DNA of 64,000 nt, taken from positions 124,001 through 188,000 of the forward strand of contig NZ_JAFCNB010000014.1 in assembly GCF_017896165.1 (NCBI RefSeq), in the 5' to 3' direction. The notes beneath the pieces were generated by a model. The model was not told the DNA's origin, searched no databases, and saw nothing but the letters and a program-made list of their open reading frames with translations. The position numbers were made by a program, and so were the translations under genes. Source of the DNA: Microbispora oryzae (lineage in GTDB: Bacteria; Actinomycetota; Actinomycetes; Streptosporangiales; Streptosporangiaceae). Shown here one piece after another: positions 51,101-59,094 of the stretch; position 1 is the first letter of the stretch; the number at the start of each line of letters is the position of its first letter.

Positions 51101-53619
51101 CCGCCGTCGACGTGACCGCGCTGCCCGGGGCCCTCGGCGCGGTAGGAGCGCTCGCGGCCGACGCCGCCCGGAGCGGGCTGGTCGCCGACCTCTACGTCAC
51201 CTGCGAGGAGCAGCCCGACGCCGACGCCATGGCCGTGGAGCTCGGGCGGCTCCTCGACCGGCACACGATGCCGGCGGGCGTACGCCGGATCACCATCATC
51301 GTCGCGGGCACCAGCGGCGCGGTGATCCATCACCACTTCACCTTCCGGCCCGGCGGCGCGGGCATGGCCGAGGACCGGTTGATCCGCGGCATCCACCCGC
51401 AGATCGCACAGCGCCTGCAACTGCAGCGGTGGCGCGAGTTCGACCTCACCCGCCTGCCGTCCGCCGACGAGGAGATCTACCTGTTCAAGGCCGTCGCGAA
51501 GACCAACCCGGCCGACGAGCGGCTCATCGCGATGGGGCAGGTCCGCGACCTGACACCGCTGCGCGAGACCGACGGACGGCTGGTCGCGCTGCCTGCGGTG
51601 GAAGACGCGATCACCGCCGGCCTCGACGCGATCCGCAACATCCAGGCGCAGCGGCCGCAGAACAAGCGGTTCGACACCAACCGCATCATGATGTACGTCT
51701 GGCCGTCGACCGAGATGTCCTACGACGAGCTGAACGCGCTGGTCCAGCGCATCCTGCCGACCACGGCGGGCGCGGGGCTCGAGGAGGTCCTGTTCGTGGC
51801 CCGGCGGCGCGACGCCGCGGGTGAGCTGAGCGAGGTCGCCGTCCGGATCACGCTCGACCCGGGCCGCGGTGCGAGCCTGCACGTGGAGAAGCCGTCGGCC
51901 GAGCCGGTGCGGCCGATCGGCGACTACCGCCAGAAGGTGCTCCGGGCGGCCCGGCGCGGCAACGTCTACCCCTACGAGCTGACCGGCATGCTCGGCGACT
52001 TCGTCGAGTACGACCTCGACGAGCACGGCGTCCTCGTCCCGGTGGACCGGCCGAAGGGGAAGAACACCGCGGCGATCGTGGCGGGCGTCGTCACCACCAC
52101 GACCGAGCGTCACCCCGAGGGCGTCACCCGCGTGATCCTGCTCGGCGACCCCACCAAGGCGCTGGGCGCGCTGTCCGAGCCGGAGTGCTCGCGGGTGATC
52201 GCCGCGCTCGACCTCGCCGAGCGCATGCGGGTGCCGCTGGAGTGGTTCGCGCTGTCGGCGGGCGCCCGGATCTCGATGACCTCCGGCACCGAGAACATGG
52301 ACTGGGTCGCGGCCGCGCTCAAGCGGATCGTCACCTTCACCCAGGCGGGCGGCGAGATCAACATCGTGGTGGCCGGTATCACCGTGGGCGCCCAGCCGTA
52401 CTGGAACGCCGAGGCCACGATGCTCATGCACACCAAGGGCATCCTGGTCATGACGCCGGACTCCGCGATGGTGCTCACCGGCAAGCAGTCGCTGGACTTC
52501 TCCGGCGGCGTGTCGGCCGAGGACAACTTCGGCATCGGCGGCTACGACCGCGTCATGGGCCCGAACGGCCAGGCGCAGTACTGGGCGCCGAATTTGCAGG
52601 CCGCCCGGGACGTGCTGATGGCGCACTACGACCACACCTACGTGGTGCCCGGCGAGAGCGCGCCACGGCGGGCCCGCACCACTGACCCGGCGGACCGCGA
52701 CGTCTCCGGCTTCCCGCACGCCATCGCCGACAGCGAGTTCACCACCGTCGGGGAGATCTTCTCCGCCGAGCACAACCCGGACAGGAAGAAGCCGTTCGAC
52801 ATCCGTACGGTGATGCGCGCCGTCTCCGACCAGGACCACCCGGTGCTGGAGCGGTGGGCCGGCATGGCCGACGCGGAGACCTCCGCGGTCCAGGACGCGC
52901 ACATCGGCGGCTGGCCGGTCTGCCTCATCGGAATCGAGTCGAGGGCGGTGCCCCGGCGCGGCTTCCCGCCCACCGACGGGCCCGACACCTACACGGCGGG
53001 CACGCTCTTCCCGCGTTCGTCGAAGAAGACCGCGCGAGCGATCAACGCGGCCTCCGGCAACCGGCCGCTGGTGGTGCTGGCGAACCTGTCCGGGTTCGAC
53101 GGCTCACCCGAGTCGATGCGGAAGCTCCAGCTGGAGTACGGCGCGGAGATCGGGCGGGCGATCGTCAACTTCGATGGGCCGATCGTGTTCTGCGTGATCT
53201 CCCGCTATCACGGCGGGGCGTTCGTGGTGTTCTCCAAGGCGCTCAACCCGAACATGACCGTGCTGGCCCTGGAGGGCTCGTTCGCCTCGGTCCTCGGCGG
53301 CGCGCCGGCGGCGGCCGTGGTGTTCTCCGGCGAGGTCAACCACCGTACGGCGACCGACGCGAGGGTGACGGACCTGCAGGCGCGCATCTCGGCGGCGAGC
53401 GGGGCGGAGCGCGCCGCGCTGAACGCCCAGCTGGCCGAGGCGCAGTCCGCGGTGCGGGCGGAGAAGCTGGGCGAGGTCGCCGCGGAGTTCGACCGGGTGC
53501 ACAGCATCCAGCGGGCGGTGGAGGTCGGCTCGGTGGACGCGATCATCGGCGTCGCGGAGCTACGCCCCCGGATCATCGAGGCCATCGAGCGGGGAATGGC
53601 CGCCCGGCACTCCTCCTGA
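48157..53619 (+). CDS. Single-chain acetyl-CoA carboxylase (biotin carboxylase, BCCP, carboxyltransferase)
   Basis: The protein has 1,820 residues from GTG 48157, giving VFSRVAIVNRGEAAMRL; GTG 48103 would add 18. Residues 1-460 are biotin carboxylase (KATAGGGGRGIRMV, EVNTRLQVEHPITE). A biotinyl domain follows with Lys616 in ESMKMETV. Residues 700-1250 are a central region like that of eukaryotic-type carboxylases, and about 1270-1820 are the carboxyltransferase (NDGL-less crotonase folds, ARISMTSGTENMDW, EYGAEIGRAI). It makes malonyl-CoA from acetyl-CoA and bicarbonate in one polypeptide, whereas actinomycetes normally use AccA/AccB/AccE subunits. Cotranscription with FabI under a SARP array makes it a malonyl-CoA booster for the cluster. 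Confidence 0.92.
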   Translation: MFSRVAIVNRGEAAMRLIHAVRDLSAETGERIETVALYTDADRDATFVREADIVYCLGPASARPYLDHAVLKRALVETRADAAWVGWGFVAEDPAFAELCEEIGVTFVGPSAEAMRRLGDKIGAKLIAEEVGVPVAPWSRGEVATLEDALRAGERIGYPLMLKATAGGGGRGIRMVASAEELADAYERTSKEALRAFGSGVVFLERLVTGARHVEVQVIADGDTAWALGVRDCSVQRRNQKIIEESASPVLSDAQAAELKASAERLAVAVGYRGACTVEFLYHPGEKLFAFLEVNTRLQVEHPITEITTGTDLVRLQLHVATGGRLEGPQPVENGHAIEARLNAEDPDRDFAPSPGRIARLILPAGPGIRVDTGVSEGDTIPADFDSMIAKIIAYGRDREQALGRLRRAMAETTVIIDGGATNKSFVLDLLDQPEVVDAAADTGWIDRVRAQGGLVNHRHSAVALAAAAIEAYRDEEEVSRRRLLSTAYGGRPQAQHNPGRPLDLKLRGVGYQVSVARIGQQRFRVGVSGALADVEVERFDAHSGQIVVNGHRFRLVSATHGPIHLVEVDGVTHRISRDEGGVVRSPAPALVVAAPLAVGDEVEAGAPILVLESMKMETVLRAPFRARVRELPVSVGSQVETGARLMRLEPLADDEPQEEAGTVEIDLPAGPVNASAASRVRRGLEDLRSLLLGFDVDPHDHKRVLSDYLAARAELGGRLLEGELDLLTVFADLCELSRNKPRGDFDGEPVSAVHSPREFFHSYLQSLDVERAGVTESFTAKLAKVLGHYGITGLDRTAELEAAVFRIFLAQQRMSTDVAIVSELLHQWLAGAPPLESLSEPAGLTLEHLVEATQVRFPTVSDLARGVVFRWFAQPLLRRNRAKVYAAVRGHLRHLDLDPQAPDRAERIQAMVASSEPLVRLLGQRIGRAGRDHAPLLEVLTRRYYGNRGLSEVTVRETGGCRFVTAERTDAAGDVTRLVATAVDVTALPGALGAVGALAADAARSGLVADLYVTCEEQPDADAMAVELGRLLDRHTMPAGVRRITIIVAGTSGAVIHHHFTFRPGGAGMAEDRLIRGIHPQIAQRLQLQRWREFDLTRLPSADEEIYLFKAVAKTNPADERLIAMGQVRDLTPLRETDGRLVALPAVEDAITAGLDAIRNIQAQRPQNKRFDTNRIMMYVWPSTEMSYDELNALVQRILPTTAGAGLEEVLFVARRRDAAGELSEVAVRITLDPGRGASLHVEKPSAEPVRPIGDYRQKVLRAARRGNVYPYELTGMLGDFVEYDLDEHGVLVPVDRPKGKNTAAIVAGVVTTTTERHPEGVTRVILLGDPTKALGALSEPECSRVIAALDLAERMRVPLEWFALSAGARISMTSGTENMDWVAAALKRIVTFTQAGGEINIVVAGITVGAQPYWNAEATMLMHTKGILVMTPDSAMVLTGKQSLDFSGGVSAEDNFGIGGYDRVMGPNGQAQYWAPNLQAARDVLMAHYDHTYVVPGESAPRRARTTDPADRDVSGFPHAIADSEFTTVGEIFSAEHNPDRKKPFDIRTVMRAVSDQDHPVLERWAGMADAETSAVQDAHIGGWPVCLIGIESRAVPRRGFPPTDGPDTYTAGTLFPRSSKKTARAINAASGNRPLVVLANLSGFDGSPESMRKLQLEYGAEIGRAIVNFDGPIVFCVISRYHGGAFVVFSKALNPNMTVLALEGSFASVLGGAPAAAVVFSGEVNHRTATDARVTDLQARISAASGAERAALNAQLAEAQSAVRAEKLGEVAAEFDRVHSIQRAVEVGSVDAIIGVAELRPRIIEAIERGMAARHSS

Positions 53620-53639
53620 GGGAGCTCACGTCGCATTCT

Positions 53640-53685
53640 GCGTGCCGCTCGTCCGCGCTCACCTCGGCGCGGACGAGCGGCACGC
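53640..53685. terminator. Long hairpin after the carboxylase gene
   Basis: Two perfectly complementary 19-nt arms (53640-53658 and 53667-53685) surround an 8-nt loop. No T run follows, as is common in actinomycetes. It marks the end of the azoxy cluster. Confidence 0.85.
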
Positions 53686-53831
53686 CAGGTCCTGGCGCGA
53701 AAGGTTGGCCGCATTTTTCTTCGCTGCCCGAAGAGCGGTAGACGACGTCGCTTTTGCTGGTTACGACCCGTGGCGTCGGTTCCGTCGGATTGCATGATTT
53801 ATGTGCTGTGTGAGCCGGTTCCTGGCAGATG

Positions 53832-55058
53832 TCAGGAGACGATGGGAACGCAGAGCTCTCGGTACGCGGTGCGGAGTTCCGTGGCCTCCGGTACGCGCCG
53901 TTCTTCCAAGTTTCTGATCACTTCGGCGGCTCGCCAGTGATGCGCGGGTACGAGGTGGGGGTCGGTGAGGGCGGCGAGCGTCATGTGGGCCGCTTCGTCG
54001 GATTGATCGGCTGCGAGAAGCGCGAAGGCCAAATCCAGCCGCGCGGCGAGGGCTCGGCGCGGCCGTGGTCGGCCGTCGGATTCCAGGCGTGCGAGCACCC
54101 CGCGAGCGTACGACTCGGCTGCGGGGTCGCCGAGCCAGGACAGTGTCGTCGCGGTGTAGGCGTCGCACTTGGCGGGGTCGTAGCGGTAGTGGTGCTCAGG
54201 CCGGTCCGGCAGCGGCAGCGGTGTGACGAGTCGCGTGACTCTGCTCAGCGCGTGGCGCGTCTCCCGGGCAGCGCCCAACCGCGCCAAGGCGCGGCCCTCC
54301 TGTGCGGTTGCCTGAATATGCGCCGAGCTGCCCTTCGGCGCGACCCGCTGTGCCGCCTGCGAGAGGGCAAGGGCGCGCCCGTAGTCTCCGTCCGTGAGAG
54401 CTTGCCATGCCTCGGTCTCCAGGCACCACGCGGCCATCTCGGGATCCGCCGCTTCCTCCGCGAGCTGAGCGGCCGTGCGAAGCCGTGCGGCGGCGGCCGG
54501 GAACGTGCGCAAGTCGACGAGACAGGTCGCGGCGAGGAGTGACAGCCAGCCGCCGGCTATCAGCAACCGCCGGTGCTCGGCGAGCGTCTTCCTCGCGTCC
54601 AGCAGCCGGGAAACGTAGTCGAGATGACGGCGCACGCGGATCAGCAGGTCGCGTGGTGATGCCCCGTGATAGGCGACGGCGAGATCGTCCACCGCCAGTT
54701 CCAGCCGTTCGAGAGTCTCTCTCCCGACCTCGGTGGCATAGGCCTGACGAGCCAGTTCCAGTGCGTGCCACTCGTCGTCATCATCCTGGCCGGCGTTTCT
54801 GACGCCACAATCGAAGAGCTGGTCCTCAGTTAGCCCGAAGGCGCGCGCGTACAGGAGGCGGTAGGGGTCGTCGGGCTGGTTGTGTCCGGCTTCGTATGCC
54901 TTGATCCGGCGGACGATGCTCTCGCGGGAGGGAAGGCGGGCGCGCACGTCGTCGTCTGCGGCTTCGACCAGGCGGCGCGCCATGTCCTTCTGGCTCCACA
55001 GCCGGTTGCGCCGCTCGGTGCGCAGCCGTATGGCGCAAATGGGAAGTTCGGTGACCAT
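53832..55058 (-). CDS. XRE-family regulator with TPR-like C-terminal domain
   Basis: The 408-residue protein has an N-terminal helix-turn-helix (residues 8-70: IRLRTERRNRLWSQKDMARRLVE, SIVRRIKAYEAGHNQPDDPY) and an all-helical C-terminal 300 residues rich in Ala and Leu that resembles TPR sensor regions. This architecture is very common in actinomycetes, often beside a small protein like the divergent one at 55238. ATG 55058 with GAGG eight bases ahead is preferred over GTG 55067. Target unknown; no sign that it controls the azoxy genes. Confidence 0.85.
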   Translation of the reverse strand: MVTELPICAIRLRTERRNRLWSQKDMARRLVEAADDDVRARLPSRESIVRRIKAYEAGHNQPDDPYRLLYARAFGLTEDQLFDCGVRNAGQDDDDEWHALELARQAYATEVGRETLERLELAVDDLAVAYHGASPRDLLIRVRRHLDYVSRLLDARKTLAEHRRLLIAGGWLSLLAATCLVDLRTFPAAAARLRTAAQLAEEAADPEMAAWCLETEAWQALTDGDYGRALALSQAAQRVAPKGSSAHIQATAQEGRALARLGAARETRHALSRVTRLVTPLPLPDRPEHHYRYDPAKCDAYTATTLSWLGDPAAESYARGVLARLESDGRPRPRRALAARLDLAFALLAADQSDEAAHMTLAALTDPHLVPAHHWRAAEVIRNLEERRVPEATELRTAYRELCVPIVS

Positions 55059-55237
55059 CGGATGCACCTCGCTGTCAGACCTCGGGGGACGTTCTGACCG
55101 ACCCCCAGTGTCCCCTGATCACACCTGTGATTGAGGGATTACGTGCTGTTGTAATCGGAGGTGAAGCGACCGAAGTCGGGTCCGCAGGCGCTGCAACCGT
55201 CGTACGGACCCCTTGATCAGGATGGTGGTCCTGACCC

Positions 55238-55456
55238 ATGACACAGAGTAGGGCTGTTGGCGCAGCCCGTCCGGCGTTCGCCGGGTGGCGGATCATGCGA
55301 AGCGATGCGGGAAGGTTGTGGGCGACGCGGGAGCGGCCGTTCCCCTTGGCCGTGGAAGAGGCGGGCGCGTTCCGGACGGTCGACGCGGACGACCTGCTGG
55401 GGCTGTGCCAGGCGATCGCGGCGCAGGAGAGCAGCGCCGAGGGGACGGTCTGGTGA
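55238..55456 (+). CDS. Small conserved-looking protein divergent from XRE regulator
   Basis: This 72-residue protein, with MRSDAGRLWATRERPFP and FRTVDADDLLGLCQAI, resembles small proteins commonly found next to XRE regulators in actinomycetes. The segment before the double-Asp motif may form a beta hairpin. The start ATG 55238 has a weak ribosome site. Function unknown. Confidence 0.6.
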   Translation: MTQSRAVGAARPAFAGWRIMRSDAGRLWATRERPFPLAVEEAGAFRTVDADDLLGLCQAIAAQESSAEGTVW

Positions 55457-55662
55457 CCGCGCCCGCCGACACCGTTGCCCCGCAACCTGAGTCGCCCGTC
55501 TGCCGGAAGTCCCGCGAAGGCGGGCGAGCCAATTCGCGACGCAAATGGCTCCGAGTTAATCACGAGAGAGAACCTATGTATTTCCGTGAACTGAACGTAC
55601 GATGGGCCGGTTGGTTGACATCATGGAGCGTGACGCGTGGACCGCGCTGTCTGGAGGATTGC

Positions 55663-56121
55663 ATGGCGCTACGCATGAGGGGCATCATCACGATTTCCCT
55701 GCTCGCCGGGCTGTCGCTGTCCGCGTGCAACCAATCCGAAACCCCCAAGCTCCCTACGGCGGCACAAGTCGAACCGACCCTCAAGAGCCATATAAATCGA
55801 ACGCTAAGAAATGCTTTCGCCACTGATGTGAGGGTGACGGATCCTGGTGGGAGGGACATCCCATGCGGCAACAGCAGTGCGAAGCGTACTTATGCCGTGA
55901 AGGCCAAGGCCGGCATCGGATCGGGAAACCCTGAGATGGTGGTTCTAGCCTTGATCAGCGGGCTTCATCAAGTCGCGAAGTATCAACTCCCCAGCTATGC
56001 GGTGAGTCTGACAGAGCAGGCGGCCGTCAGTGCCCAATATCGGACGCGGCTCGTGCTTTCTTCTCCGAAGAAGGGGGAGATGGTAGTGCGGGGTGAGACG
56101 GAATGCCTGCCGCTGAAATGA
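55663..56121 (+). CDS. Putative lipoprotein of unknown function
   Basis: The 152-residue protein starts at ATG 55663 after GGAGG. An n-region with Arg, a hydrophobic core IITISLLAGLSL and a lipobox LSAC give a class II signal peptide, so it is probably anchored outside the membrane by Cys23 or so. The mature part is basic and has two more Cys that could pair. The gene and its upstream 100 bp are visibly lower in GC than their neighbours, suggesting recent transfer or relaxed composition. Confidence 0.75.
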   Translation: MALRMRGIITISLLAGLSLSACNQSETPKLPTAAQVEPTLKSHINRTLRNAFATDVRVTDPGGRDIPCGNSSAKRTYAVKAKAGIGSGNPEMVVLALISGLHQVAKYQLPSYAVSLTEQAAVSAQYRTRLVLSSPKKGEMVVRGETECLPLK

Positions 56122-56131
56122 GAGATTAATG

Positions 56132-58210
56132 TCATTTGTAGACCAAGGACCCTGCGTCCTCCACCGCGCGCCTTGGTCCGTCGAAGGCTATCTTCAATGC
56201 TGTCTGCGCCTCCCCGATCTGTGTCTCATCGGTTCCGCCTGAGCCGTTGGCGACCAACCACTCGTTAAAGTTTATAACGGCTTCCCTGCTCTTAGCTATT
56301 TCATAGAATGGTAGGAGTCGGCCGTCGCTTCCGGTGATGGGTGGGTTGGCGAACCGGGCATCGTTCGGGGGCACTCTGGCTTTGAATCCGTTGGACATCA
56401 ATGTGTTGACCAGCCATGTCTCCCGTGCGAGCGCGGCAGCTCTGTCTTTCTCTTCGAGGGCCTCTACTCGGGTTTTGTCTGGAGTTAACAATGATTCCAC
56501 TTCAGGCGGCGTGGCTGTGGAGATTCCGAGCCACAAGACCTGGCCCTTCATGCCGGGAATGAAGAGACCGATCACGCCGAGCCCGAGACCGTACATGAAC
56601 ATTGTTCTTTTGATGCGCTGCTGGTCCTCCGCATCGAGCTTCTCCTGACGCTCGCGCTCCGCCATGAACTGCATGCCTGCGACGTAACCAAGGGATCTCA
56701 TCGCGCGCTCAAGGTTGTCGACGCCGGCACCGTGATCCTTCTTGGCTGCGGCGTTGACGATGCGGTCGGTGAGGTTGCCCATTCCTTCTTCGAAGGGCGC
56801 GATGTGTTCGGGGGAGTCGGCGAACGTCTTGACGAAGGCGTAGGTCTCCTTCGGGCTCAGCCGGAAGGCCGGCTTCAGGCCGGGGATGATGGTCTGCACC
56901 GGCCCGAACGCGCTGGGCAGGGTGCGGTTGGCGTCGCCCAGGTTGGCGCCCTCGGTGATCTCCGTCGCGTACGAGCCGGCGATCTCGGCCAGGTGGACGC
57001 GGGTCGGTGCCTGGATGTCGAGCTTGGGCAGTTCGCGCATGAACTGGAAGGCCAGCTGGGCGGCCTCGGCGGAGTGGGCGCCGTCCTTCTCGTCGTACGC
57101 GCCGGACGCGGCGGCCAGCATGCGGCCGAAGGCGTCCGCCCGGGAGTCCTCCTTCTCCTGCATGTCCGGCTGACGCGCGTACGTTCCCCACACTTCGACC
57201 CTTTTGTTGAGGGCACTGAGCGCCTTCGGCAGCGAGCCGTACTCCTTGGCGGCGGCGGAGATCGCCGTCCTGGCGGCCCTGGCGTTGTTGCCCAGGGCGT
57301 TCAGGAAGCCCGCGAGGTCCGTGCCGTTGACCGTGCTCTTCTTGCCGAGCGCGTGCATGCTCACCACGGCGGCGAGCCAGTCGGCGGGGAACTCGCCGGC
57401 GCGGAGCAGGTCGCCCAGCCGTCGTTCGCCTTCTGCCGGAACGGCCGGCTGACCGGCGCGGAGCTCCTCGAACCCGGCATGCCCCGGCGGCTGTGGGCCG
57501 GCTGCGGTCTTCACCAGCGGCGACCAGTACGACGGGGGAGCCTTGCCGGTCACGAGTTCGTACCTGACTGCGGCGAACCCGGGTACGTCGGCCCCTTCGC
57601 GGACCGCCGTGCCGAACGCACGGCTCACCACGTCGAGCGCCTTCTCGGGATCGTTCATCCCGGTTCTGAGCTTCTCCGCGAGCCCGAGGGTTCCCTTGGC
57701 TCCGAGCGCGGCGAAGAAGGCGGCGACGAAGTCGGCGTCGTTGCGGTGCGTGTTCAGTTCGGCGACGAGGCGGGCGAACGCGTCGTCGTTCGTCTTCCCG
57801 CCGGGCACGCCGTAGTCGCTGGGGAAGAGGGCGGCGAACCGCTCGGCCAGCGCGCCGCCCTCGCGTTGCGTCTCGGACGCGGTGAGCACGGCGCCCTCGT
57901 TCAGCGGCACCAGCCCGGCAGCCATGCCGGGTAGCCATCCCGGCAACTGCTCGGACGAGAGAATCGTCGCCTGACGGCGCCGCAGCTTCGGCAGCTCCGT
58001 CTCAAGCCACGAGAGGACCTCTCCGAACGGGTTCAGGCCGGCGGCCGAGAGGTTCGCGGAGGTCAGGATCCGCCGGATGGCGTCCATTTCCTGACCTATG
58101 ACGTCGTAGCCGCGCGTGAGGGAGCCGATGAAGTCGCTCATACGTCCCGGGTCGATGCCGCTGAATTCCGGCGACAACGGTCCCGTTCCCGGGGATGTCG
58201 GCTCTGCCAT
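56132..58210 (-). CDS. Large protein of unknown function, WXG/ESX-like or DUF6571-like
   Basis: This 692-residue protein has an N-terminal helical region (GIDPGRMSDFIGSLTRGYDVIGQEMDAIRRIL) reminiscent of WXG100-like N-termini. A long alpha-helical middle follows, then a single hydrophobic segment near residues 545-570 (MFMYGLGLGVIGLFIPGMKG) and a C-terminal domain of 120 residues. Actinomycetes carry many such proteins, some linked to type VII secretion. I see no catalytic motif. The last 600 bp of the gene are lower in GC than the first part. Confidence 0.65.
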   Translation of the reverse strand: MAEPTSPGTGPLSPEFSGIDPGRMSDFIGSLTRGYDVIGQEMDAIRRILTSANLSAAGLNPFGEVLSWLETELPKLRRRQATILSSEQLPGWLPGMAAGLVPLNEGAVLTASETQREGGALAERFAALFPSDYGVPGGKTNDDAFARLVAELNTHRNDADFVAAFFAALGAKGTLGLAEKLRTGMNDPEKALDVVSRAFGTAVREGADVPGFAAVRYELVTGKAPPSYWSPLVKTAAGPQPPGHAGFEELRAGQPAVPAEGERRLGDLLRAGEFPADWLAAVVSMHALGKKSTVNGTDLAGFLNALGNNARAARTAISAAAKEYGSLPKALSALNKRVEVWGTYARQPDMQEKEDSRADAFGRMLAAASGAYDEKDGAHSAEAAQLAFQFMRELPKLDIQAPTRVHLAEIAGSYATEITEGANLGDANRTLPSAFGPVQTIIPGLKPAFRLSPKETYAFVKTFADSPEHIAPFEEGMGNLTDRIVNAAAKKDHGAGVDNLERAMRSLGYVAGMQFMAERERQEKLDAEDQQRIKRTMFMYGLGLGVIGLFIPGMKGQVLWLGISTATPPEVESLLTPDKTRVEALEEKDRAAALARETWLVNTLMSNGFKARVPPNDARFANPPITGSDGRLLPFYEIAKSREAVINFNEWLVANGSGGTDETQIGEAQTALKIAFDGPRRAVEDAGSLVYK

Positions 58211-58334
58211 CGTTTCCCCCGTTCCGCCCGTACGTTCGTGCTGGGTCGTGCCTCACGCCGGCTTGCGGCAACTCATAAAGCCGAAGGGTAAAGCACTGCC
58301 GTATCGCTGAGAAGGCAGGACGGGCGCATCCGGC

Positions 58335-58841
58335 TCAGGGGAGCCAGTCTTCCCGATAGTCGGGGTGCCAGGTGTACGCGTAAGCCTCCAGTTTCAGCAG
58401 GTGCTCCGCCTGGGCATGTTCTTCGAGCGCCAGGTAGAGCTGGTTGACGAGCACGGATTCCAGGTAATTCACCCGGTCGCGCTTGGCGGCGAGGTCCCGC
58501 TCCGCTTTGTGCCCGTCACGCTGCCCGGCGTTCGCGGCTCTGCGCGCCCGGTACAGACCCTCGTCGATGCGGGCGCGGACGAAAGCGATCAGATCCTGGA
58601 ACACGACGTCGGCCAGATGTTCGCGGTATCTGCGGGCCTCGGCCATGATCTCGCGGTACCGGGCGGCGAGCGCGGTCTCGTCCGCGCTCGTGAGCTCCAG
58701 CCGGGGGATTCGCCGCCGGAGCTCCTCCCCGCCGACCGGCTCTTCGGCGCAGGCGTCCAGGGCCTCTCCGAGCAACTCCGCCGCGAGCAGGGGACGGTTG
58801 CGGACCAGCTCCAGGAGCGTTCCGCGATCGATCCTTGTCAT
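58335..58841 (-). CDS. Helical hypothetical protein
   Basis: The 168-residue product from ATG 58841 is mostly charged helix (ALAARYREIMAEARRYREHL, AERDLAAKRDRVNYLESVL) with coiled-coil character after residue 100 and an aromatic C terminus YAYTWHPDYREDWLP. No family recognised. The 124-bp gap to the large protein's start suggests the two may be co-regulated but separately started. Confidence 0.6.
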   Translation of the reverse strand: MTRIDRGTLLELVRNRPLLAAELLGEALDACAEEPVGGEELRRRIPRLELTSADETALAARYREIMAEARRYREHLADVVFQDLIAFVRARIDEGLYRARRAANAGQRDGHKAERDLAAKRDRVNYLESVLVNQLYLALEEHAQAEHLLKLEAYAYTWHPDYREDWLP

Positions 58842-59094
58842 GGCCCGGAGATTACATGGAGTGACCGAATGTGTGCCAAGAGTGGCAGAAGCGGCCTGGG
58901 GTGGTTTCCTTCCCTCAGGTGGAAGCGCTCTTCCACCTGGTGGTCCGGAAACGACGCGATCAGGGCTGCACATACCTCTGTACCTTCGCTGACCGGGCCA
59001 TTTCCTGCCCTGAGTCTGGTTTGCAACCATCATTACGGCATTCGGGAACGAGCTGCTCCTGGTGGAGTGTCCTGTAATCCCGGATCGTGGTGAA

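Noticed and set aside
48109..52902. Minus-strand open frame of 1,597 codons
   Set aside because: Antisense of the carboxylase; third-position GC makes stops rare in high-GC DNA. No recognisable domain.
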